Source: Acidimicrobiia bacterium (GTDB lineage: Bacteria; Actinomycetota; Acidimicrobiia; Acidimicrobiales; Hopanoidiivorantaceae). From it: a stretch of DNA of 12,823 nucleotides. The translations under genes and the position numbers were made by a program. Of this stretch, positions 1-7,759 are shown one piece after another. Under the pieces are notes generated by a model. It was not told where the DNA came from. It saw nothing but the letters and a program-made list of their open reading frames with translations, and did no database searches. Within the stretch, counting starts at the first letter, position 1, and each line of letters opens with the position of its first letter. Location: assembly GCA_020027305.1 (NCBI GenBank), contig JAHRAM010000023.1, forward strand, positions 1 through 12,823. Direction: 5' to 3'.

Positions 1-2
1 TA

Positions 3-2171
3 AAAGAGAAACCCAAAACGCAAGCACGCAAAACGCCGACCTCTGCCACAAAAAAGTCGGCTAAGCAAAAAATGCAAAAAATGGGCGCAGCAGAAAATGG
101 CGCTTACAGTGCTGCTGACATCCAAACTCTAAAAGATTTAGAGGCTGTCAGAAAACGGCCAGGAATGTATATCGGTGGAACCAGCCAAGACGGGCTTATG
201 CATCTCATCTGGGAGTTGATCGACAACGCCATAGATGAAGCAGCAGCAGGATTTTGCAACAAGCTTCAAATCACATTCCACAAAGATGGCTCAGTTGAAA
301 TTTCAGATAATGGACGTGGCATTCCCGTAGGGCTCCACCCTGGCAGAAAAAAGGTTACAGCTCTTGAAGTAGTTTTCACTGAACTTCATGCAGGTGGAAA
401 ATTCAAAACAGGTGCATATGGCGCCACAGGGGGTCTTCACGGAGTTGGCGCATCTGTAGTGAACGCACTAAGCACCAGACTTGATGTAGAAGTTGACCGA
501 GACGGAAAGACATGGCGACTGTCATTTGAAAATGGCGTGGCTGGAAAATTCAATAAATCAAAAAAGTTCGTGACAGGGCACGACCTTGAAAAAGTTAAGA
601 CCATCTCTAAAACCAAAACAGGCACTCGAGTTAGATTTTGGCCTAACTGGGTTCTCTTTGATGAGGGAGCAGAGTTTGACTATGAAGAAGTATGCGCGAG
701 AGTAAAGAGGGCATGCTGTTTGGTTCCTGGGCTAAAGGCAGAGGTTCTAGACAAAAAAACTTCTAAACCAGACTTTCAATTTGTTTCAAAAAATGGCTTG
801 GTAGATTTGTTCCAAGAAGAACTTCTTGAAAAAACTACGCTCAACAAACCCGTCACCATCAGTGGAACTGACTCATTTGTAGAAACCGTTCAAGTTGATG
901 GAAAGCCCACTAAAGTTGAGCGAGAATGCAACATTGAAATCGCCCTTTGCTGGACTGACAGCTATGAAAACAATATACAGTCATTTGTAAATACCGTGCC
1001 CACGCCTCATGGCGGTACCCACATGCTCGGCTTTGACAAAGCGCTTATTTTTTCAGTAAATAAATTTGTGCTGGCAAACACCAAAAAACTGGCCAGCCTT
1101 GCTAAAGGAACTACCGGCAACCTTGCCAAAAAAGAAGACATCTATGAAGGGCTAATGGCTGCCGTGAAAGTGGTGTTTCCCGAACCACAATTTAGAGGGC
1201 AGACCAAACAAGAACTCGGCACCCCAGAAGTCCAGAGCATCGTCTACAAAGTTGCCAACCAGCGGCTTTCTGCCTGGTTTCAAAAAGATGGGCCAAAATC
1301 TCACGTCAATGCAATACGTGACAAAATCGCAAATGCTATTATCGCAAGAGAGGCAGCTCGCCAAACCAGAGACAACAAACGAAAAGCAGCAAGTACAGTC
1401 AATAGTGCTTCTCTTCCCAGCAAGCTGGCAGATTGCAGATCTCACGGACAAGATTCTGAATTGATTTTAGTTGAGGGCGACTCAGCTGCGGGCCCTGCCA
1501 AGGCTGGGCGTGATTCTGAGTTTATGGCAATCCTTCCTTTACGAGGAAAGATTGTCAATGCTGCCAAAGCTTCACAAAAGCAAGTGCTAGACAATGCCGA
1601 AGCCCAATCAATTTTTATGGCAATGGGAACAGGAATAAGCGATGACTTTGACATGAAAAAAGCTCGCTATGGCAGAATTATCATTTTGTGTGATGCTGAT
1701 GTAGATGGAAGCCACATCCGCTGCCTCTTGTTAACATTGTTCCACAAATATATGTGGAAGTTGCTAGAAGAAGGCTGTGTCTATGCCGCACAACCTCCAC
1801 TCTATACGACAAAGGTGGCGGGTGAAACATACAGAGCATTCAGCGAAGGAGAAAGAGATACCATTACAAAAGAGTTAGCTACGGGAAATCGGAAAGCAGA
1901 AAATATTTTATGGCAGCGGTTCAAAGGATTGGGTGAAATGAATGTTGATGAACTAGCACACTGCGCGCTTGACCCAGAAACCAGAATCCTAAAACGTATT
2001 ACCTTGTCTGATGCTGAAAAAGCTACCAAAGAGGCCGAACGGAAGGAAATGAAAAAAGCGCGAAAAGATGAAGATGAGATGTTTGAAATACTAATGGGTT
2101 CTGAAACCGCAAAACGCCAGAAGTTTCTAACCGAAAACGGCGCGCTTTCAGCAGATATTTTAGATATCTAA
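3..2171 (+). CDS. parE: DNA topoisomerase IV subunit B (ParE-like), 5' end probably outside the window
   Basis: ATPase and TOPRIM subunit of a type IIA topoisomerase; with the ParA/ParC partner (not here) it decatenates and relaxes DNA using ATP. Counting from the ATG at 72 I see RKRPGMYIG at 27-35, the ATP-site helix ELIDNAIDEA at 48-57, DNGRGIP at 79-85 and GGLHGVG at 120-126. The TOPRIM part has EGDS at 468-471 and DADVDG at 541-546, followed by RFKGLGEM at 616-623. All key ATPase and TOPRIM residues are present. The wording (SLPSKLADCR, GLMHLIWELIDN) resembles the actinobacterial ParE-like group more than GyrB, but a GyrB label cannot be fully excluded. The ATG at 72 has no ribosome-binding site, and the same frame stays open to base 3 with a Lys/Thr/Pro/Ala-rich stretch, so the true start is probably upstream and the gene partial. 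A Lys/Glu-rich insert lies near residues 652-672, just before the conserved C-terminal block. Confidence 0.93.
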   Translation, partial: KEKPKTQARKTPTSATKKSAKQKMQKMGAAENGAYSAADIQTLKDLEAVRKRPGMYIGGTSQDGLMHLIWELIDNAIDEAAAGFCNKLQITFHKDGSVEISDNGRGIPVGLHPGRKKVTALEVVFTELHAGGKFKTGAYGATGGLHGVGASVVNALSTRLDVEVDRDGKTWRLSFENGVAGKFNKSKKFVTGHDLEKVKTISKTKTGTRVRFWPNWVLFDEGAEFDYEEVCARVKRACCLVPGLKAEVLDKKTSKPDFQFVSKNGLVDLFQEELLEKTTLNKPVTISGTDSFVETVQVDGKPTKVERECNIEIALCWTDSYENNIQSFVNTVPTPHGGTHMLGFDKALIFSVNKFVLANTKKLASLAKGTTGNLAKKEDIYEGLMAAVKVVFPEPQFRGQTKQELGTPEVQSIVYKVANQRLSAWFQKDGPKSHVNAIRDKIANAIIAREAARQTRDNKRKAASTVNSASLPSKLADCRSHGQDSELILVEGDSAAGPAKAGRDSEFMAILPLRGKIVNAAKASQKQVLDNAEAQSIFMAMGTGISDDFDMKKARYGRIIILCDADVDGSHIRCLLLTLFHKYMWKLLEEGCVYAAQPPLYTTKVAGETYRAFSEGERDTITKELATGNRKAENILWQRFKGLGEMNVDELAHCALDPETRILKRITLSDAEKATKEAERKEMKKARKDEDEMFEILMGSETAKRQKFLTENGALSADILDI

Positions 2172-2173
2172 AA
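2158..2173. repeat. 16-bp perfect palindrome across the parE stop codon
   Basis: TTTTAGATATCTAAAA reads the same on both strands and spans the parE stop. There is no loop and no clear following T-run, so it is a poor intrinsic terminator. It could be a protein-binding site or chance in A+T-rich DNA. Confidence 0.35.
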
Positions 2174-2213
2174 ATTTGATATTTCACTCTAAATTCCAAT
2201 ATTGACCTGCCGC

Positions 2214-2223
2214 AACCTGTAAG
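2214..2223 (+). promoter_or_regulatory. AACCTGTAAG element before the nuclease gene
   Basis: This 10-mer lies 9 bases before the ATG at 2233 and occurs again exactly before mutM (6815-6824). TAAGAAT within it could serve as a -10 box for a nearly leaderless transcript, which fits the lack of a Shine-Dalgarno sequence. I found no convincing -35 at normal spacing. Confidence 0.2.
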
Positions 2224-2232
2224 AATTAAAAA

Positions 2233-3099
2233 ATGACAACTGAAACCCCCATCCGACTTTCCCCCAGTTCAATTGCAAAATATAAGCAATGCCCGCGGAA
2301 GTGGGAATTTCAATATGTGAAAAAAATCCCTGAGCCATCTGGGCGTGCCGCCGTAGTTGGAGGGTTTGTGCATTCTGTGCTTGAAGAGTTGATGAAGCTT
2401 TCTCAAACTGAACGCACCACTGAAATGGCAAAAAAGTTAGCACGCAAAATATTTGATGAAAATGTTTCTAAAGATAAACAATATTTGGCGCTTGAGCTAG
2501 GTGAAGCGGAGGCACTGGAATTTAGGTGGGCAGGTTGGCGTTCAGTTGAAGAACTTTGGAAACTTGAACGTCCAGAAAAAGTTGATGTAAATGCTACAGA
2601 ACTAAAAATGTCTGTAAAGATTGATGGCATAAGTTTTCTTGGCTTCATTGACCGAGTTGATAATACCGAAGATGGAATTTCAATCCTTGATTATAAATCT
2701 GGCAAGCTCCCCACGAATGAATCTAGCAAAAGCGAAAAGCTAGAGCAGGTGTTTTTGTATGCGGTGGCTTACTTAGAAAAATTTGGAGTTCTGCCTAAGG
2801 AAGTAAAAATTTATTTCACTAGCCCCGAAAAAAGTGGGAGCATCGTTGAAAAAATCACAGACACTACTGTGTCAACTGTGATTGAAGATTTGAAAAAGAC
2901 CCACAGCGAAATTCAAAATGATAAGCAATCTTCAACCTTTAAACCTAAAACTGGGCCTTTGTGCGGATGGTGCCACTATGCCAAAGACTGCTCTGAGGGT
3001 GTGGGCTTTCTACAAAATTTACACAACCAAGGTAGGTTGCGTTCTGATGCCCCCGCTTTTGAACTAATAGAAAATAAGATAAAACGAAATGCTGCCTAG
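2233..3099 (+). CDS. RecB-family (PD-(D/E)XK, Cas4/AddB-like) exonuclease
   Basis: A 288-residue single-domain nuclease of the RecB/Cas4 type. The N-terminal LSPSSIAKYKQCPRKW block (about 9-24) is typical of the family and carries the first cysteine, C20. H47 lies in GGFVHSVLEEL. The catalytic core is GFIDRVD (137-143) followed by ISILDYKSG (149-157), giving the D...D-x-K pattern. The C-terminal C244-x2-C247-x5-C253 together with C20 matches the four-cysteine 4Fe-4S staple of AddB and Cas4. There is no cas1/cas2 or CRISPR array, so a Cas4 role in spacer acquisition is unsupported; small stand-alone RecB-like nucleases are common in actinobacteria and their role is presumably DNA repair. The gene starts 61 bases after parE, with no Shine-Dalgarno sequence before the ATG. 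Its stop overlaps the stop of the convergent small membrane gene. Confidence 0.85.
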   Translation: MTTETPIRLSPSSIAKYKQCPRKWEFQYVKKIPEPSGRAAVVGGFVHSVLEELMKLSQTERTTEMAKKLARKIFDENVSKDKQYLALELGEAEALEFRWAGWRSVEELWKLERPEKVDVNATELKMSVKIDGISFLGFIDRVDNTEDGISILDYKSGKLPTNESSKSEKLEQVFLYAVAYLEKFGVLPKEVKIYFTSPEKSGSIVEKITDTTVSTVIEDLKKTHSEIQNDKQSSTFKPKTGPLCGWCHYAKDCSEGVGFLQNLHNQGRLRSDAPAFELIENKIKRNAA

Positions 3100-3287
3100 C
3101 GAGATAGCAATCGCTTTAAGATGGCGCGACCAAAAATAGCCATCCCTACTGCTGCAAATATTCCCAGCAAGAAAACTCCACCTGCACTCACCAACAACGC
3201 TCTAGCAAAAGAAAGATCGTCTAACCCCTCTTCTGGGATAACGCTTGGCCCAAGGTTGTTTTCAAAATTATCGAAATCTTCTTCCAT
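3096..3287 (-). CDS. Small single-pass membrane protein, function unknown
   Basis: A 63-residue ORF from the ATG at 3287; a TTG at 3305 would add six residues, and neither start has a clear ribosome-binding site. I chose the ATG because it opens with an acidic segment (MEEDFDNFENN). The product has an acidic N-terminal half, one hydrophobic helix of about 20 residues in the second half, then a short basic tail (ILKRLLSR), which suggests acidic part outside and basic tail inside. It lies 60 bases downstream of ileS on the same strand, so it may be co-transcribed. It ends tail to tail with the nuclease gene, the stops overlapping by four bases. I do not recognise a family. The membrane-protein design and tight packing argue that it is real. 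Confidence 0.5.
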   Translation of the reverse strand: MEEDFDNFENNLGPSVIPEEGLDDLSFARALLVSAGGVFLLGIFAAVGMAIFGRAILKRLLSR

Positions 3288-3347
3288 CAAATTAATTTTA
3301 ATCAACTTTATCCACTTTTTGCCTCACACTTTTTATCTATTTAATTT

Positions 3348-6300
3348 TCACACTTTTTCTACTTTTATGATTACCCTATCTCCATCTTCTGTTAGCTCAA
3401 TCATGGCAGTTCCTGCCCCCACCAGTGCATTCGACTCATCTCTTGGTGCATCTTGTGAATTCTTGCCAGCGGTACTAAATGACGACTTTTCCATTATTCG
3501 CGCCCCTCTTGGTGTATCTTCCGAATTCTTGTCAACGGTACTATTAGAAAAATTGTCAAACGCGCCACCTGAAATATTTGTTATCAATACATCAGTTGCC
3601 AAAACCTCTTTTGCCAAAAATTCTTTGTGTGAGTTTATGGCTTCATAAATCCAGCCAGCAGCAGAAACCTCTAACTTAATTCGGTCTTCAATTTTGAGCT
3701 CTATATTTTTGCGATGTTCATTCACTTGTCTGATTAGCTCTCGCACTGCTCCCTCTGCCAGCAACTCAGGGGTCAGCTCTAAATCTAAGGCAATGCTATA
3801 GCCAGCATCTTCTGACACTGCTAAATCTTCATGGCTTATGGCAGTTATCTCAACATCTTCTGGTTCAAGTGAAATGGTTTCACCTTCTAAGGTTAAGCTG
3901 AATGCCCCAGAGCTTGCGAATTCTTTTTTCAAGTCTTTCCCTTGAAGCGACTTAATGTGTTCCCCAGTTGCTTTCATTTTCTTCCCGAGACGAGGGCCGA
4001 GTGTTTTGAAATTGGGAGACACCCTATATGAAAACAGCTCTTCTAAATCTGGGGCATGCTCAACTGACTTCACATTTAATTCTTCAGCCAAGTTAGAAAG
4101 GGCAGCATCTGAAAGTCGCTCACCCTCAGATTGAACAGGATACAAAACCAATGCCCGTTTTAGCGGCTTTCTCACTTTAATGTTTGCTTCCGTTCTAGCT
4201 GCTCGCCCAAGAGTGGCAAGCTTTCTCACAGTTTCTACTTCTCTTTCAAGCTCCGAATTTTTTAGTGGCAAATTCCCTGCCCGCTTCTTGGTTTTAACTT
4301 TTAAGTCTGTCCAGTCGGCGAGGTGAACTGACTTCCCTCCCGAAAGGTTTCTGTGAATCTCATCTGACAAAAATGGGCAGAACGGAGCAAGCAACTTTGA
4401 TGTTTCTAAAAGCGCCTCATATAAAACTGCATGGGCTGCTAAATCATTGCCTTCCCAAAACCTTGTTCGCGATCGTCTCACATACCAATTAGAAAGGTCA
4501 TCTATAAAAGTTTGAATTGCTTTGGCAGAAGTGAAAGCATCAAAATCAGCCAACCCATCTGTAACCACTTCAATAGTTGAACGTAGGCGAGAGCGAAGCC
4601 AGAGGTCAAGCGGTTCTTTGGCATCAGATGGAGAGCTGTCTTCAGGTTTCCATCCATCAATGTTTGCATAAGTGGTAAAAAAGGAATAGACGTTCCAGAG
4701 GGTCAAAAGAGTTTGGCGAGTAGAGCGAACAACTTCATCCACCGACATTCGCCTAGGAGTCCAAGGCGACCCCTCTGCTAGAAAATACCAACGGATGCTG
4801 TCAGCTCCCAATTCGTGAAGCAAGGGCATTGGAGCGATTACATTTCCCTTTGACTTTGACATCTTTTGCCCCTTCTTGTCTAGGATGTGTGCCAAGCACA
4901 CCACATTTTTATATGGGGTTTCGCCAAAGGCAAGGCTGTTTAGCGCGAGCATTGAATAAAACCAGCCCCGTGTTTGGTCGATGGCCTCACACACAAAATC
5001 AGCAGGGAAGTTTTTCTTCTTTGGTTCTTCGCTAGAAAATGGATAGTGAAATTGTGCAAGCGGAACTGAACCCGAATCAAACCAAGCATCCAGCACTGAT
5101 GGAACACGGGTCATTTGGCCGCTACATTTTTCCTTGTCTTTTTTTATGGTGCAAGCAAATGAAATCTCATCTATATATGGGCGATGTAGGTCTAGGTCAG
5201 AAAGCTCTTTGTCTGCCAAACTAGAAAGTTCTTCCACGCTTTTGATAGCAGTAGTTTCATCACAAGTGTCACAACGCCAAATGGGGATTGGGGTTCCCCA
5301 AAACCTATCCCTTGAAAGCGCCCAGTCGACGTTTTCTTTTAGCCAAGTTCCAAAACGCCCATCTTTAATGTGTTCAGGGTGCCAACCTACTTTTGCGTTT
5401 TCTTCAAGCATTGTGTCTCTGATTTGAGAGGTGGCAGCAAACCAAGTGGGCTTTGCCCAATAGATAAGTGCAGTGTCGCATCGCCAACAATGCGGATAGC
5501 TGTGTTGGTATTTTTCTTGCTTATAAACTTTGTCTCCCAGTTCGTTAATCAGCCCAACATTTGCATCAATCACAAACTTTCCGCTGTGGGTGCCAACTTC
5601 ATCGTTGAACTTCCCTTCGGCATTTACAGGGTTAAACGTGGAGATGCCATTTGCTTCACAAACCTCACGGTCTATTTCGCCAAACGATGATGCCATATGA
5701 ACAATACCTGAGCCTTCCTCAGTGCTGACAAAATCGGCAGAAAGAACTTCGTGTGCTTTTCCATCGGGCGTTAGATAGTTAAAGGGTGGCGTGTAATGTT
5801 GCCCGATTAATTCGCTGGCAGGAACTTCACGGATTATTTTTCCAATTGGTTGGAGCGGTTCATTTTTAATGCTGCTTTTGTTTTCAACCTCATCACCATT
5901 TAGACTTTCATCTTGATTCGTGTTTTTAACCTCTTCGCTTTTTAGGCTATTTTTCGAATCAGAATCTAACAATCCCAAAATAGATTCCGCCAGTTCTTTT
6001 GCAAACACAATGTTTGGGCTGCCATCTGCCATCTCTGCTTCTACATATTCAATTGATGGGTTGACTGCCAACGCCACATTTGAAATTAATGTCCATGGTG
6101 TGGTCGTCCATGCTAACAAATTGTATGACTTGTCTTTCATCTCAAAACGCACAAACACGGCATCGTCTGTTACGTCTGAATATCCCTGTGCGACTTCATG
6201 GCTAGAAAGGGCAGTTCCACATCGCCCACAATATGGCACTACTTTTGAGCCTTCATAAATCAGGCCTTTATCCCAGATTTCACCAAATAGCCACCAGATG

Positions 6301-6776
6301 CTTTCGATGAAATCATTTGACATCGTCCAATAGGCATTTTCAGTGTCAATCCACATTCCCATTCGCTCTGTTAGCTCTTCCCATTCGCCGACATATCGTT
6401 GAACTGACTCTCTACACTTTTTATTGAAAGCCTCGATGCCATAGGCTTCCACCTCAGCTTTAGTAGAAAATCCCAACTCGCGTTCTACCTCAATCTCTAC
6501 TGGCAAGCCGTGGCAATCCCAACCAGCTATTCGAGGGGTATGGCGACCACGCATCGACCAATAGCGCGGATAGAGATCTTTGAAAACCCTTGCCCAGATG
6601 TGATGGATTCCTGGCGCCCCATTAGCAGTCGGCGGCCCCTCATAAAACATCCAGAGCTTTTCGCCCTTTTGCTTTTCAATGCTTTGTTTAAAGAGGTTTT
6701 CTTCACGCCACTTCTTTAAAAGCTCTGTCTCTAGCTTGGGCAAGTCTGGGCTAGAGGCAACTTCAGAAAATTCCAT
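3348..6776 (-). CDS. ileS: Isoleucyl-tRNA synthetase, type 2 (eukaryote-like)
   Basis: Charges tRNA-Ile with isoleucine in the cytoplasm and carries a CP1 editing domain. The class I signature region PPTANGAPGIHHI (HIGH variant GIHHI) lies near residues 48-60, WDCHGLPVE follows, and KMSKS is at about 638-642. AIDQTRGWFYSML and VLDAWFDSGS are also conserved, and several Cys pairs (CGRCG, CWRCD, CDTCDE) are typical of the enzyme. The wording is that of the type 2 group shared with eukaryotes and many actinobacteria, whose members are often insensitive to mupirocin. At about 1142 residues it is long for the family, partly through two low-complexity in-frame repeat insertions (codons at 5880-5965 and 3441-3542). 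I chose the ATG at 6776 over the TTG at 6782; GGA lies 8-9 bases before the ATG. Confidence 0.96.
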   Translation of the reverse strand: MEFSEVASSPDLPKLETELLKKWREENLFKQSIEKQKGEKLWMFYEGPPTANGAPGIHHIWARVFKDLYPRYWSMRGRHTPRIAGWDCHGLPVEIEVERELGFSTKAEVEAYGIEAFNKKCRESVQRYVGEWEELTERMGMWIDTENAYWTMSNDFIESIWWLFGEIWDKGLIYEGSKVVPYCGRCGTALSSHEVAQGYSDVTDDAVFVRFEMKDKSYNLLAWTTTPWTLISNVALAVNPSIEYVEAEMADGSPNIVFAKELAESILGLLDSDSKNSLKSEEVKNTNQDESLNGDEVENKSSIKNEPLQPIGKIIREVPASELIGQHYTPPFNYLTPDGKAHEVLSADFVSTEEGSGIVHMASSFGEIDREVCEANGISTFNPVNAEGKFNDEVGTHSGKFVIDANVGLINELGDKVYKQEKYQHSYPHCWRCDTALIYWAKPTWFAATSQIRDTMLEENAKVGWHPEHIKDGRFGTWLKENVDWALSRDRFWGTPIPIWRCDTCDETTAIKSVEELSSLADKELSDLDLHRPYIDEISFACTIKKDKEKCSGQMTRVPSVLDAWFDSGSVPLAQFHYPFSSEEPKKKNFPADFVCEAIDQTRGWFYSMLALNSLAFGETPYKNVVCLAHILDKKGQKMSKSKGNVIAPMPLLHELGADSIRWYFLAEGSPWTPRRMSVDEVVRSTRQTLLTLWNVYSFFTTYANIDGWKPEDSSPSDAKEPLDLWLRSRLRSTIEVVTDGLADFDAFTSAKAIQTFIDDLSNWYVRRSRTRFWEGNDLAAHAVLYEALLETSKLLAPFCPFLSDEIHRNLSGGKSVHLADWTDLKVKTKKRAGNLPLKNSELEREVETVRKLATLGRAARTEANIKVRKPLKRALVLYPVQSEGERLSDAALSNLAEELNVKSVEHAPDLEELFSYRVSPNFKTLGPRLGKKMKATGEHIKSLQGKDLKKEFASSGAFSLTLEGETISLEPEDVEITAISHEDLAVSEDAGYSIALDLELTPELLAEGAVRELIRQVNEHRKNIELKIEDRIKLEVSAAGWIYEAINSHKEFLAKEVLATDVLITNISGGAFDNFSNSTVDKNSEDTPRGARIMEKSSFSTAGKNSQDAPRDESNALVGAGTAMIELTEDGDRVIIKVEKV
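3441..3542 (-). repeat. Imperfect 36-bp direct repeat inside the ileS C-terminus
   Basis: Two copies, 3441-3476 and 3507-3542, match at 31 of 36 bases and lie 66 bases apart, a multiple of three. In protein they read STVDKNSEDTPRGA and STAGKNSQDAPRDE. They sit in a polar stretch just before the final conserved beta-strand segment of the synthetase. Confidence 0.75.
5880..5965 (-). repeat. Imperfect tandem repeat (about 42 bp) inside the ileS editing region
   Basis: Two adjacent diverged units encode SKNSLKSEEVKNTN and QDESLNGDEVENKS. The stretch is Asn/Ser/Glu/Lys-rich and interrupts the CP1 editing domain between conserved blocks. It stays in frame and looks like a flexible surface loop. 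Confidence 0.6.
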
Positions 6777-6791
6777 TTTCAAATTCCATAT

Positions 6792-6797
6792 CTTATA
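6792..6797 (-). promoter_or_regulatory. ileS: Possible -10 box for ileS
   Basis: Read on the minus strand this is TATAAG within TATAAGAT, about 16 bases before the chosen ATG at 6776. It lies in the short divergent gap between ileS and mutM. No good -35 is visible at the expected distance. Confidence 0.3.
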
Positions 6798-6814
6798 AAT
6801 TTTACAGCCAATCT

Positions 6815-6824
6815 AACCTGTAAG
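6815..6824 (+). promoter_or_regulatory. AACCTGTAAG element before mutM
   Basis: Same 10-mer as at 2214-2223, here ending two bases before the GTG start. At this spacing TAAGTA would be too close to the start to act as a normal -10 box, so the role is uncertain. Confidence 0.15.
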
Positions 6825-6826
6825 TA

Positions 6827-7729
6827 GTGGAACTGCCAGAAGTTGAAGTCGTATGTCGCCAGATGGAAAAAGTGCTTATCGGCAAGAAAATCGTAGGGGC
6901 ATGGGGGCACCCGTCAAAACGATTTTCGCCTGCTAAAAAATCGGTGGGGTACACAATTCAAAATATTGACCGCCATGGAAAATATATTTTGTTAAAAATG
7001 AAAGAGCCTTATGAGCTGATTTGTCATTTGGGAATGAGCGGGAGCCTAAGCCTTAGACCTATCAAACCAGAAGATGAAACTATCACCGCTTTGCAGCTCA
7101 ACAAGAAATATATTCGTGCTAGATGGTTTTTTGGCGCTGGGGAATCTTTTGGGGCTGGGAAAGGTGTTGGTGAAAATGTTGGTGAAAATGTTGGTGAAAA
7201 TGCGGCGAACAAAATGAGCGAAATAATGGAGTTGCGAGATGTGCGCCGATTTGGCTGGGTATTTTTTGTTGAAGAGGGAAACTATTCAGACATCCCAACT
7301 CTACAAGATGCTGGCCCAGATGCCCTAAAGCCCAACTTTACTGTGGATGGTTTTTATAAGGCGCTCAAAAGTAGTCGCCAAAATATTAAGACTCAATTGC
7401 TCAACCAGCGAGCAGTAGCAGGGCTTGGCAATATATATGTAGATGAAGCACTCTTTGATGCTGGAATTTCGCCACTTAGAAAATCACTCAGCTATGAACG
7501 AACCGAGGATTTACACAAAGCCATTATTAAAGCGTTGAACAAAGGATTGAAATATGGAGGCACAACCCTTAGAGACTACCGAACTTTTACAGGCGAACGG
7601 GGAACTCACCAAAACCACCTCAACTGCTATGACCGAGGTGGGCAACCCTGTAAAAAATGCCAAAAACCATTATCTCACATCAAGCTAGGCGGTCGTGGCA
7701 CCACCTATTGCAAAACCTGCCAGAAATAA
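6827..7729 (+). CDS. mutM: Formamidopyrimidine-DNA glycosylase (MutM/Fpg), N-terminal proline missing
   Basis: Base-excision repair enzyme that removes oxidised purines such as 8-oxoguanine and nicks the site. The start is GTG at 6827, since an in-frame stop lies two codons upstream. Conserved parts: LPEVEVV at the N-terminus, K52 (the usual catalytic lysine region, HGKYILL), CHLGMSGSL, DVRRFGW, the helix-two-turn-helix around 194-215 (QRAVAGLGNIYVDEALF), and a C-terminal zinc finger with C275, C278, C295, C298 and R290 in GGRGTTYC. Odd points: the family begins Met-Pro-Glu-Leu-Pro, and the proline is the Schiff-base nucleophile, but here the second residue is Glu, exactly one codon short. 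A Gly-rich insert with three VGEN repeats lies before DVRRFG. Divergent from ileS. The family call is firm; activity is not. Confidence 0.93.
   Translation: MELPEVEVVCRQMEKVLIGKKIVGAWGHPSKRFSPAKKSVGYTIQNIDRHGKYILLKMKEPYELICHLGMSGSLSLRPIKPEDETITALQLNKKYIRARWFFGAGESFGAGKGVGENVGENVGENAANKMSEIMELRDVRRFGWVFFVEEGNYSDIPTLQDAGPDALKPNFTVDGFYKALKSSRQNIKTQLLNQRAVAGLGNIYVDEALFDAGISPLRKSLSYERTEDLHKAIIKALNKGLKYGGTTLRDYRTFTGERGTHQNHLNCYDRGGQPCKKCQKPLSHIKLGGRGTTYCKTCQK
7166..7201 (+). repeat. Three perfect 12-bp tandem repeats inside mutM
   Basis: GTTGGTGAAAAT occurs three times without a mismatch at 7166-7177, 7178-7189 and 7190-7201, encoding VGEN three times. It sits in a Gly-rich insert absent from typical Fpg proteins. 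Perfect identity suggests recent or still variable copy number; changes of one unit keep the frame. Confidence 0.9.
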
Positions 7730-7730
7730 C

Positions 7731-7759
7731 TATATAAAGGTACTGCCCTATATATTTTT
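7731..7759 (+). terminator. Weak candidate terminator after mutM
   Basis: TATATA and GG at 7731-7740 can pair with CC and TATATA at about 7746-7754, followed by a run of T. The stem is A+T-rich and imperfect, so this is only a candidate. The stop codon of the truncated minus-strand ORF lies in the same T-run. Confidence 0.3.

Noticed and set aside
2233..3099. Cas4 of a CRISPR system
   Set aside because: The fold and cysteines fit, but there are no cas1/cas2 genes or repeat arrays, and the RecB-like wording fits the stand-alone actinobacterial nuclease.
3306..3347. Three AAAAAGTG-like octamers (minus strand) after ileS
   Set aside because: Very short, A-rich and without symmetry or fixed spacing; likely chance in A+T-rich DNA.
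3121..3648. A 175-codon plus-strand open frame across the small membrane gene and the ileS 3' end
   Set aside because: It lies antisense to the conserved ileS C-terminus and its composition is that of a reverse-strand shadow; there is no ribosome-binding site or recognisable domain.
5134..6258. Several plus-strand open frames of 60-112 codons inside ileS
   Set aside because: All are antisense to well-conserved synthetase sequence and encode no recognisable protein.
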